Origin: Sorghum bicolor
Lineage: Eukaryota; Streptophyta; Magnoliopsida; Poales; Poaceae
Length of the DNA stretch: 64,000 bases
Direction of reading: 5' to 3'
NCBI RefSeq assembly: GCF_000003195.3
Contig: NC_012878.2
Span: 21,714,771 to 21,778,770 of the forward strand
The position numbers were made by a program, and so were the translations under genes. Positions 18,275-29,582 of the stretch are shown piece after piece. Position 1 is the first letter of the stretch. Each line of letters begins with the position of its first letter. The notes beneath the pieces are model-generated. The model was given only the letters and a program-made list of their open reading frames with translations, did not search any database and was not told the origin of the DNA.

Positions 18275-21198
18275 ATGGCGAATACCGAGTTCGATCTCGA
18301 GAACGTCATCCCTGTGACGGAAGCCAATCTCAGAGATGAGCAGAAGCAAGCTACTGCAAAAGCCATGGAGGACTACAAGCAGCAATGTTTGAAATCCTTC
18401 AGCATCAACAGGAGTGGCGAGGTGATCCAGAAGGAAGCATTGCCAGCACCTCGGCAGATTACTTTTGAAGCCAATCCTGGTAAACTTCAAGACATGGTTG
18501 ACAATGCTATTAACCGTGCCTTGATTAATCAAGCTGATGTGTTGTCCAACATGGTTTTCAATGCTGTGGCTAGAACTTTTAAGGAAGGACAGTTGCCACC
18601 AAATTATGTGGGCCCTGCCTATCATCAGCCAGGATCACCAGTGGTCACAGCTCCATCGGCTTCTATGGCCGTTGCGGGCACAGAAATTACTACCTCTCCA
18701 AGCACATTAGGACTCACTAATGTGCAATCTACGCCGATGATGACCAATTCATCAACTTCGGATGAGCAAATCAAGCTTGCCACAGATCTATTGGCATCGG
18801 CAATGTCGGGATCTGTTCCTCCTAATTGGTGGGGTTACGGTATGCCTCCTGAGATGATGTTGAAGACTCCTGGAACATCTCAAGTGGGTGACTCGACAGG
18901 CAAGGCTCCTATGGTATCGGCACCTCCGAATCCGCCGGTGAATCAGAGTCCCTGGTATACTACAACTACTACTGCAAGACCTTACACCAGGAATTCTCAA
19001 GCTCCAATGTTCCAGATGCCTAACGCATCGGCAGATTCAATGCCGACACAACAGAGGTTTATGACCAAGCCAGGGTATGTCAATTCAATGATGATGCCGA
19101 ATTACCAATCATCGGCAGGGTCTATGCCGATGAATGCTAACAATGGATGGACAGGGCAGCTAGTGTTTCCACAGATGCCTCAGCAGAATCATCAGGTTGT
19201 AGGGTTTCAACAAGGTCAAATCCAACCTGGGTTTCAGAATCAAGGGTTAGTCAACCAGCCAATGAATCTTGGTCAGCAGATTAGTGGTCAGATGGTTAAC
19301 CCAATGTTCCATGCAGATCATGCACCTCAGCGACACGTGGAAGTATATCAGCAGACGCCAGATCCACAACCGCCTCATCAGCAAGATGCCGATGCTTATT
19401 GGGCCGATAAGATAGCTGAAGTAATGAGAGACCAATTTGGGATAAAGCCCAAAGTCAACACTTACTCTTATCGGACACCGTATCCTCCTGCATACGATTT
19501 AATTCCACTTCCAAATCAGTACAAGGTACCAGATTTCACTAAATTCTCTGGACAGGATAATACATCGACCATGGAACATGTCAATAGGTTCATCATCCAG
19601 TGTGGGGAAGCTGCTAACAGAGATGAATTGAGGGTTCGTCTGTTTTCATCATCTTTGTCTGGATCGGCTTTTATCTGGTTTATTTCAATACCTCTCAACT
19701 CAGTGATCACTTGGGCTGATCTAGAGAAGCAGTTCCACAAGTACTTCTTCTCTGGAGTTCATGAGAAGAAAATTACCGATTTAGTCAGGTTGAAACAACG
19801 CAACGATGAATCGGTTGAAAGTTTTGTGCAGAGATTGCGGGAGGTCAAGAATAAATGCTATAGTCTGGTTCTAGATAATCAGCAGCTTGCCGATTTGGCT
19901 TTTCAGGGACTGTTGCTGCATATCAGGGACAAGTACGCTTCTCAAGAGTTCGAAAGTTTGAGCCACTTGGTGCAGAGGATTTCTGACCAAGATATTAAGC
20001 CTTTTGAGCCTAAGAGAGCGTGGAATAAAAAGGTGTCATTTGTTGATGAGGCAGTAAGCTCAGACTCCGATGAAGAGCCAGTCATCGGTTTAGCAGAATG
20101 GGTGAAAAATAAAAAGCCGATGTCTTGCCCTTTTGGGCATAAGGAGCCAGAGAAGTTTGCATTTGACATTACCAAGGCCGATAGGATATTTGACTTTCTG
20201 CTTCAGGAAGGGCAGATCAAATTGTCACCTAATCATGTGATTCCATCAGCTGAAGAATTAAAGAAGATGAAGTACTGCAAATGGCACAATGCAACCTCTC
20301 ACAGCACCAATGAGTGCAAGGTTTTTAGGCAACAGCTGCAATCGGCTATAGAATCTGGGAGAATCAAGTTTGATAATTCCAAAGCTCAGAAGCCGATGAA
20401 GATCGACCAACATCCTTTTCCAACAAATATGTTGGATGCTAAGGGAAAAAACCAAGGTTTTGACGTCGAAAGCAGCTGAAAGAAGTTCATCGGTGGATCC
20501 TCAGCATCAGATTACTGCCGTCGATGCCAAAGGAAAGGGTTTAATCCAGGAAGGAACGAGCTCAGGAAGGCCTCCCCGATCTGGCATTGTGATAACTCAT
20601 AGAAGGCATCGGGAGACGTGGCAGCAACGTGAGGATCGGTATCAGCGCCAGGAGGAGGATTATCGTCGGGAAGAAGAAAGACGCCGACAGGAGTGGAATC
20701 GGCACAAGGATCACTCGAACTGCCCGTTCTTTATCCATTGTTGGGAGCAGAACATTAAATTGCCCACTATTAGAGATTGCCCTCAATGCAATGGTTATGA
20801 TCGGTATGATAGGCCTAATCGGCAGTATCAGAGTGAAGACCGGCGATTTAATGGGCCGATTAGGGGGAGAACTTCAGTTCATGATCGGCTGGGGGGCAGA
20901 CTCAGTGTGCATGATAGACTTGGTGACCGTGTCGAATATTTTCCTAGGAACCAGGAAGAGCTTGAAGAGATGGCAAATGCTCGAGTTCCCGATGAGTTCA
21001 TATTTTGCAGGGATGCCAATACCTATCGAGTGGAGTCAAGGCAAGTTCGTCAGCAATCGGCAAGACAGCCGCAACTTCCTCCATGGTGCCCAGAAGGGTT
21101 GACTAGGAGAAGAGCTAAGCAACGGCGAGAATTCTGGCCAATCTAGAGATCAGCAACAATCGGATCCTAAGGGAAAAGGGCCATCAGCAGATGTTAAC
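18275..21198 (+). pseudogene. Tat copy 2 gag, full length with frameshifts
   Basis: I take the ATG at 18275 (MANTEFDLENV) as the start; the open frame upstream runs through LTR and PBS. Order: acidic N-terminal helix; a long Gln/Pro/Met-rich low-complexity part (about residues 140-400); a retrotransposon gag (capsid) domain around residues 430-560 with FIWFISIPLNSVITWADLEK and the FHKYFF box; then the CKWHNATSHSTNEC knuckle (C-X2-H-X4-H-X4-C) and a basic RNA-binding tail. Breaks: an A run of six at 20446-20451 shifts the frame relative to copy 1, and a small deletion near 21110-21120 shifts it again before the protease. It encodes the particle shell and is the best view in this window of the gag missing from copy 1. 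Confidence 0.85.
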
Positions 21199-21517
21199 AT
21201 GGTATTTATGTTGCCGATGGAGTTCCTTGCCCCATCCAGTGATGATGAGGAGCTAGATTTTTCCGATCAAATAGCTCAGTTGGCTCTGGATCCGATGACG
21301 GCTATCTTTCAAAAGCCTGCCGACAATGAAAGGCAGCATCTTAAAGCTTTGTTTGTCAAAGGAAGGGTTGATGGGCAGCCGATGACCAAGATACTTGTGG
21401 ACAGCAGAGCTGTCATCAATATTATGCCATACGCACTCTATCGGAAGCTTGGGAGAGGAGATCTAGATTTGACCAAGACAGATATGATGCTAAAAGATTT
21501 TGAAGGAAATGTGTCTG
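21199..21517 (+). pseudogene. Tat copy 2 protease, N-terminal half
   Basis: It matches copy 1 from MVFMLPMEF on. The catalytic motif reads VDSRAVINIM: DSR in place of DSG/DGG, so the catalytic Gly is replaced by Arg. The frame runs into chromovirus D at 21518; residues after GNVS come from D's LTR and are not protease. The rest continues at 51562. Confidence 0.8.
21512..21516. other. Target site duplication of chromovirus D (left), TGTCT
   Basis: Pairs with 51557-51561. One extra G separates it from the LTR terminus, and an extra C does so on the right. Confidence 0.75.
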
Positions 21518-24500
21518 TGGCAGAACCTCCTAAGTGTTTGGGCCCATCGACACCTGTCATTGTCCCAAGGACCTCTGACGGTGATGCCGGGGATCCTCCC
21601 ACTCTAGAAGTCCGATGAGCATCTCAGGACGCTCATTCCACCGCTACCTGGGGCGTATCAAACAAGCTCATCTTGACAACCAGCGATGGTCAATTAACGA
21701 AAATTTCTTCTTCTCGCCCTGACAGGATAGCAAGTGGCCACCTTAACACCAGGATCACTCGTTGCGAAGACATTGCAGTATCACAGACGACACAAGACCA
21801 AAATAATATTTCAGAGTAAAACAGCGGAAGTATTACATAACTTAATTTACGAAAGGAGTTCTTCCAAATAGTAGAGTGTTATTACAAGCCAGGTCTAGCG
21901 GAGCAACTTAAACTTTAGTACACAGATTACAAATTTACAGACCCTGCCCATGGGTCACGCTCACTCTTCCTCGTTGTCAACCTGGACGACGGACACACAA
22001 CAGGGTCCGAAACATGTCGGCTCCTGAGCTTCACCTGCAATAGGGGTTATAAAACCCTGAGTACGGGAGTACTCAACAAGACTCACCCGGCGGAAAAAGA
22101 GGAGAAATTAGGAATGCAGGCTTGGGGTAGACAAGGGGTGGCTGAGCAAGGAGCCAAAGTGTTTTGCTAAAAAGCTTACTAATAGTGCATCCTTACTTTC
22201 AAGTTTTACCCACGAATTTCTCCCCTCAAGAGGTCGAGGAGTTCGAGGACAGTCTATCTAGTTGCTTCTCACAGACAAGTCTGTAAGTTCCTAGTCCTTA
22301 ATCAAAGTATCATCTATCCAACGGCCATAGCTTCATGTCACTCTGAGTCCGGGAATTGGGATCCGAACTTCATGAGACATTTCCTCTTTCTCATTTTTCC
22401 ACTTAGTTGCATATTTAACTACGATGAGGGTCGAAGGAATTGAGTCTCCCAATCGGGGAGCAACGACGATTCGAATCGCTTAGCAATCCAGCTGGAGTTC
22501 CTAACCACCCGACATCATATGTCAACCCAAATCGAGCTCTCCCTGAATTTGACTAGGTTCACGGCACCTGAGAGCACAGTACCCCACCATCCTACAGCCG
22601 ATCTAGATGTTTCCCGATCATCTCAGATCCGTAAGGTGGGTACACGCTACTCTCGCCATCGCTCCACGCCTAGTGCGAGAGTAGCTGTTCGCATCGAGGG
22701 ATCACAAGACCGGGCTTACCAAGGGCATGTGGCTAGTACTATAAATTCTCAACCCAGCAGGCCATCAACGGACCGGTCCTTAACCGACACAGTTGGAGAC
22801 ACTACTTTAAGACTCCATTCTTAAAGCAAGTCCACCGACCGGTCTCAAGTTGAAACATCATTGACCATAAATGTATTCCACAACAACCCTTCAAACTTTC
22901 TTGTTTGAAAACCTATCTAATAGCAGGGCTAAGCATCACTACGCAGTTGTAAAACAAAACAGGTGCCAAGGACAAGATAACAAATATCACGGTAGTAAAT
23001 GCAGCAAGTAGGTTAACCCAATTCTCAACTACGTAATGCAGCATTTTCAATTCATAAGTGATAAAAGATTTAAAACATTCAAGGAGGGGTTAATGCATCC
23101 GGGGCTTGCCTTGGTTGCAGAGCTGAGAGGGACCCTTGGAGACTTCCCAAGTCTCGGATCCTATTTCCTCGAACGGAGCACCGACCTCGAGGTTCGGTTC
23201 AACGGTCGCTCCTTCGGTCACGGGCACTATACGCAAAATGATGTATGCTCATGATATACGTATGACAGATATATAAGAAGGACCAAATTAAGTACAATTG
23301 GCCTTCTTGGTGCAACACAGACTAACTAATAAGTAAAGTTGTTTATTAACTTTGTGTCTTTACCCAAAAGGTTGCATCTGTGAACTAAGATTCCTCTTAA
23401 TTTATAATTATCCTAAATTAACTAATTATTAATCCTTTTTACCTTAATTAATTCTTAATTAATTATTAATGACAGTAATTAAGCATTAAAGCCAAACAAT
23501 AATTAAATGCCAAAGGTCATCAAGGTTAATGACCTCAGGTCATCACATAATCCGAAAATCACTCAAATCCTAATTTTGAGAAATTAACTAATTATTATTT
23601 AATTATTATAGAATGATTATTTAATTATTAATTAAGGGTTTAATAATATTTTATTCAAACATTATCCAAATGCCACCAAATTTTGTGTGAAGGCAGGGAA
23701 TAATATTCAGAGGCATCCCACAAATTTTGGTGATTTTTGGACATAACAATAAATTATTAAAATTCATAGAAGTTTTATTTGCTAATCAAAAGAGGTAATT
23801 TTTATACACCTGCAAACTACCGGAAAAGAAAATATACTATTTTTCTTGTGTTCTACTTATTTCATGGAATCTATACAAAAATTTTCATGATTTTTGGATC
23901 AGCACATGATTTTCTATTCAAATTCAAACATCAAGCATTTTTAAACAAAAAGGAAAAAGGAAATCACACTATGCTACGCGGGTGGCCCGCTTGGACACGG
24001 CCCAAGTCGGCCCGAGAGCCCTCCCGCGTCACGCGCGGGCGCTGACTCTCTCTCGCGGCCACTGACGGGCGGGTCCCGCTCGCCAGACTCTCCTTCCTCC
24101 TCTCTCTGCGTGACGCTGACGGGGAGGTCCCACCCATCAGCTCCTTCTCTGTCGCGCACGGCAGCTCGGCCACGACTCCGGCCGCCGTTAGCGAGGGTCT
24201 TGGCCCACGCGCGTGTGCGCACCAGCACCGCCTCACCTTTGCGAACCCATTGCTACCACTCAATCGTGCTCTACCTCCATCTCTATACCTCAACCGCACA
24301 AATGGCGGACGGCCGCGTCGGTCGCCCGAAGACCGGCCACGAGGGCTCGGTAGAGTACAAATTGACGCGCTAGGGAGCTTCCAGGGAGGGTGAGGAACAT
24401 GGTGCTCACATCACCACGGCGGGAGAAGCAGTAGAAGGCCTTGGCGCCGATGACCGTGTGGTCGGGCGGGTGCTCCGGCTCCGGCGAGGTCGTTCCGACG

Positions 24501-25767
24501 ATCCTGTTCATGTCCAGGGAGAAAGAGCGAGTGCATGAGCATCTGGGGAACGAAAAGAACTTGAAACGGCCGCTAGAGAGGCGTGATACCGACTGGAACA
24601 CCGTGACCACGGGAAGAGCTCCACGGCGGCGGTCTCGGCCGGAGTTAGAAAAGAAAGAGAAGCTCTGGCGATTGAGCAGGTTAGAAGGTGAGCTAGGGGG
24701 TGCACTGGGCTCGCAAGAGTGTGGCGAACGCTGTGGAGTGCTCAATTTGAATAGAGAGGGATCGAGTACGGGGAATTTTGAGAGAGAAGCTCGTCGGGAT
24801 TCTTCGGCTCAGGACGGGGAAAACGCGCGGCGCTGTCCGTGCTGGTGCTTAAGGGGAGGAGGAAGCGAGCCCGGGGCGTCCACGTCGTGCGGTGACGCGG
24901 CCGGCAAGCAGCTGCGTGCTTGCACGCATGCGCGCGGCGCTGCCTGCGCGACGGCTGCGCTGGACAGGGGGTCGGTGATCCTCATCGGATCACTGTAGCA
25001 ACCCCTATCCTCTCCTTTCTGTCCCTTTGCGAATTTCGGCCAAAATTTGAACTGAAGCCTAATTTCCACCCAAAACAAAAGTTGTGCAAAATTTTATAAG
25101 CTACAAATCATATTTTGGTGCCCAAAACTGATTCTAAGTGGAAGAGTGTGAATTTGGCAAAACAGTTTGAACTTCAGAATTCAATTTAGGGAAATTCAAA
25201 TTTTTGAATTGGGGCAGATCAGAATTTCCAAAATTACTTTTGATTTTCCATAACAACTTCAAAAACTCCCAACATGAAAGTTGTTCAACTTTTTGAGCTC
25301 TACAACTTTCATGTTGGTCACTTTTCAAAATTCCAAATAGATTTTGAATTGGAGACTCAAATTGGAAAAGGGGACACTTTGTGGAAATCTGTATTTTCAA
25401 AATTACTTTAGATTTCATATTGAAACTTCAAAAACTCAAAACACCAAAGTTGTACATCTTGACAAGATCTACAACTTTGCTTTTGAACTCAACTTCAAAT
25501 TTTGCTTAGTTTTTAAATTGTGCAAAAGGGGGCAATTCTAGGGTTCAAAAATCAGGGTTTCCCCCCTTAATCTCTCGGAAATCTTTTACCCTAGATTTTT
25601 AGCAACCAACACAAGCATCCATACACAATATAAACACACTTTAATTCCCTAAGCACATTCAACCAAATTAAACTTGTTTTAAGTTAATGCATCAGGGTGT
25701 GCTTAACAAATATGCTGTGCAATGCTGATGATGACATGTTAGTAACCGTAACATCGGGGATGTTACA
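21518..25767 (-). repeat. 3' LTR of chromovirus D (4250 bp)
   Basis: On the minus strand it starts TGTAACATCCCCGATG and ends CTGCCA. It contains a GC-rich island at about 23980-24990 flanked by very AT-rich DNA (about 23400-23960). ORFs inside the island are not conserved in length between the two LTRs and are not treated as genes. Confidence 0.9.
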
Positions 25768-25971
25768 GCCCTTCCCCCTTAAAGAAATCTCGTCCCCGAG
25801 ATTTAAAGCCTTAGGGTACGTAATGGAAAAGGAAATTTGTCAAACTCTTTCAACTTCAACTTTCTCATAAGACAAGAGGCTGGGGAAGGCTACTCAATTA
25901 TAAACATTTATGTACACTAATTACATGGCTTTGGCTACCCTTTTCCTTCACTAAAGTACACTCCCTATTCA
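25768..25971 (-). promoter_or_regulatory. Polypurine tract and 3' untranslated region of D
   Basis: On the minus strand TTTAAGGGGGAAGGGC abuts the LTR start. Just before it is CTCGGGGACGAGATTT, the CGGGACGAGATTT-type sequence that often follows pol in these chromoviruses; E has a similar stretch after its own pol. Confidence 0.6.
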
Positions 25972-28900
25972 TCAGATGTTGTCTTGAAGAGAAGCGTGGA
26001 ACTCAGGAAAATTCTCCATTAGGTAATCTTCAGATTCCCATGTGGCTTCCTCTTCAGAGTGCTGACTCCATTGCACCTTGTACCATTTGGTAGTTGTTCT
26101 TCGAGTAACTCTATCTCTTTGGTCCAATACTCGGATAGGATACTCCGCATAAGTTAGATCTGGTTCAAGTTCCACATCTTCAGTATCTTGAACTTGGTCG
26201 GGTACACGAAGACACTTTTTCAATTGAGACACATGGAATACATTATGTATCCCGGCTAATCGTTCGGGCAGTTTAAGGCGGTAAGCTACCTGTCCACATC
26301 GGTCAATGATTGGAAATGGACCAATGTAATGGGGCGCTAACTTGCCTTTGATGCCAAAACGAATTACTCCTTTCATAGGGGACACTTTCAGATACACATG
26401 GTCACCCTTGGCGAATCTTAAGGGTCGACGTCTTTTATCGGCATAGCTTTTCTGTCGGGACTGAGCAACTTTCAAGTTATTTTGGATTTGTCTAACTTTG
26501 TTCTCAGTCTCTTTTACTAAGTCAACCCCAAAGAACCACCGTTCTCCGGGTGCCGACCAATGTAGTGGAGGTCGACATCGTCGGCCATACAGTGCCTCAA
26601 AGGGAGCCATCTTGATACTCTCGTGGTAGCTATCGTTGTAAGAAAACTCTGCTAGAGGCAAGCAGTCATCCCACTTATCTGGAAAAATCAGGGCACAAGA
26701 TCTTAATAGATCTTCTAGGATTTGATTCACCCTCTCTGTTTGCCCACCTGTTTGAGGGTGGTAGGCTGTACTGTATAAAAGCTTGGTGCCCAAAGATTCA
26801 TGTAAGCATTTCCAGAACTAGGAGACAAATTGTGTGCCTCTATCTGACACTATTGTCTTTGGCACCCCATGCAGACTTAGTATACGATCAAAATAGATCT
26901 TGGCATAGGTGGAGGTATAATACGATTTCTTTACAGGTAAGAAGTGTGCTGTTTTGGTGAGACGATCCATAATGACCCAAATAAAATCAAAGCCTTTGGC
27001 CATCTTGGGCAACCCTACTATGAAATCCATACTAATATCATCCCATTTCCATGCTGGAATAGGCAAAGGTTGCAACTCTCCAGCGGATTTGAGATGAATA
27101 GCTTTGACCTTTCGGCAGGTGTCGCATTGGGCCACATAGCGGGCTATTTCTATCTTCATTTTTGTCCACCAAAACCTTTGCTTTAGGTCCTGATATATCT
27201 TATTACTTCCCGGATGAATAGAATACCTCGTGCTTTGAGCTTCATCCAGGATTTGCTGACGTAGCTCAGGTACCTTTGGAACCACTAACCGGTTTTTGAA
27301 CCAGATTACGCCTGCATCATCCACCTTAAAATCTGTGGGTGCTCTATTAGAAATTTTCTCTTTAAGATATTTCATGCCTTTATCCTCTTTTTGTGCCTTT
27401 ATGATTTGAGCTTCGAGATTAAAATCAACCGTTAGATTGGCAAGGCTTCCTTGGGAAATCATTTCTATTCCCAGGTTCTCTAGCTCTTGGCACAAAGTTA
27501 TATCTTTAGGCGTCACTGTTAAGCAATTACAGTGAGCCTTACGACTGAGGGCATCAGCTACTACATTCGCCTTGCCAGGATGATAATGCACCTCAAGATC
27601 ATAATCTTTGATTAATTCTAGCCACCTTCGCTGGCGCATATTAAGTTCAGCTTGAGTAAGGATGTACTTCAAGCTTTTGCGATCTGTGTATAGATGACAT
27701 GTGTTCCCCAACAGATAATGGCGCCAGATCTTTAATGCATGTACTACGGCGGCAAGTTCAAGATCAAGGGTCGGGTAATTCTCTTCATGGGGTTTAAGCT
27801 GTCTGGAAGCATATGCAATTACTTGACCCTCCTGCATTAGCACACAGCCTATCCCAATCCCTGATGCGTCACAATACACATCAAAGGGTTTTTCAATATC
27901 TGGCTGGGCTAAGACAGGTGCAGTTGTCAATAACCTTTTCAGATTCTGAAAGGCTTGCTCACATTGAGGTGACCAAACAAATTTTGTTTGATTCTTGAGC
28001 AAGGTCGTGATTGGTTTGGCGACTCTTGAAAAGTCCGGGATAAAGCGACGGTAATATCCCGCCATACCCAGAAAACTACGGACCTCATGTACCGTAGTCG
28101 GGGGTTTCCAATTCAACACATCTTCTACCTTGCCTGGGTCTACAGCGACTCCCTCCGCTGATAATACATGACCCAGGAAATGAACTTTGTCCAGCCAGAA
28201 CTCACATTTGCTGAACTTGGCATATAGTTCATGCTCCCTAAGACGGGTCAGCACAATTCTCAGATATTCAGCATGTTCTTTCTTAGTTTTGGAATAGATC
28301 AAGATGTCATCAATAAAGACGACCACAAATTTTTCCAGTTCTGGCATGAAGACAGAGTTCATCAAGTACATGAAATGGGCCGGTGCATTGGTCAACCCAA
28401 AAGACATTACCAAGTATTCATACAACCCGTAACGGGTGGTAAAAGCTGTCTTGGGTACATCTTCCGGCCTAATTTTAATTTGGTGGTACCCTGATCTCAA
28501 ATCAATTTTTGAGAATACTTTGGCCCCGGCTAATTGGTCAAATAGTAAGTCAATACGGGGCAATGGGTACTTATTTTTAATGGTCACCTCATTCAGGGGA
28601 CGATAATCGACACACAGCCTCAACGTTTGATCTTTCTTTTTCACGAATAAGGCTGGGCAACCCCATGGAGAGGAACTGGGCTGAATAAAATCTTTCTGCA
28701 ACAGCTCTTGTAGTTGGGTTTTTAATTCGGCCAGCTCTTTCGGTGCCATTCGGTAGGCCCTTCGAGATATTGGGGCTGTCCCTGGTTTCAATTCTATACT
28801 GAACTGGACATCCCGGTCCGGTGGCAGACCTGGTAAGTCTTCAGGAAATACATCCGGAAAATCCCGAACTACCTAGATATTTTTGACTGCCGACACATTA

Positions 28901-29577
28901 GTGGCATGAACCTGCCTAATTGCCCGTTTGGGAGTAACTAACTGGATTAGAAGGTAAGAATTCTCATTGGGCAATGGGATTTAAATGGTTCGATGCAAGG
29001 TATCTAGCACAACACCTCGTTGTGCCATCCAGTTCATGCCTAATATGACATCAATCTCCTGGTCCTTAAGAACAATCATGCTAGTGGGAAAACTATGCCC
29101 ACCAAATTCGATGGGTATCTGGTGAACCATTTCTTTAGAACTCAGCCGTCCTCCTGGTGACTGTATATAAAAATGATCTTGTGTTTCCCCAATGGGTATG
29201 CCATGCTTTAACACAAAGGTGCGATTGATGAATGTATGAGATGCACCAGAATCAAAAAGCATTAAAGCAGGATGTTTCACGACAGGAAACGTACCCATCA
29301 TTACTGGTTCACCCTCCTGGATCGTCTCCACATCCGTATGGAAGACTTGTCCCACTTTCTTTGCTGGTTTACCCTTTTGCACATTTTGTCCTTTCTGAGC
29401 CCCAGTCCTGAATTGGCTCGGCTGGGGTTGGCCCATGGGTGGCCTTTGGAAAGTGGGGTTGGTTTGGCGGGGGTAGGGGCACTCTTTAGAAAAATGCCCA
29501 GGCTTACCACAATTGAAACAAGGATAATTGTGGCTGGGCGGAGCAGTGGGGCGAACACCTGGGGCGTTCAGCTGGTG
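25972..29577 (-). pseudogene. Chromovirus D pol: protease, RT, RNase H, integrase with chromodomain
   Basis: A single minus-strand frame broken by stops. It starts with the gag zinc knuckle CFNCGKPGHFSKEC (intact CCHC), then protease with DSGASHTF and VILGMNWM. RT has [19 protein letters not shown] and an intact FIDDIL box; RNase H follows with FDVYCDASG. Integrase has an HHCC finger (CDTCRKVK end), acidic core residues ([24 protein letters not shown]) and a C-terminal chromodomain (WYKVQWSQHSEEEATWE) that may steer insertion to marked chromatin. In-frame stops: TAA 28981-28983, TAG 28873-28875, TAG 26818-26820 inside the integrase core. The catalytic residues themselves are preserved, which fits recent inactivation. 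Confidence 0.9.
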
Positions 29578-29582
29578 TGGTG
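29578..29582. other. Target site duplication of chromovirus E (left), TGGTG
   Basis: Identical to 45078-45082 on the other side of E; both abut the LTR ends exactly. Confidence 0.95.

Larger units (their letters stand above)
17504..21517 (+). mobile_element. Tat-lineage retrotransposon copy 2, 5' part
   Basis: 5' LTR, PBS, complete gag and the first half of protease. It is split at 21517 by chromovirus D and resumes at 51557, marked by TGTCT on both sides of D (21512-21516 and 51557-51561). It is inserted in the probable gag start of element Y. The second half is split again by Sirevirus F at 52661; the remainder, including its 3' LTR and any antisense gene, lies beyond the window. Confidence 0.85.

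Noticed and set aside
24290..24745. Minus-strand ORF in the D LTR (also 50070-50705)
   Set aside because: Its length differs between the two LTRs (151 against 211 codons) and it lies in a CG-rich island where long chance ORFs are common on both strands.
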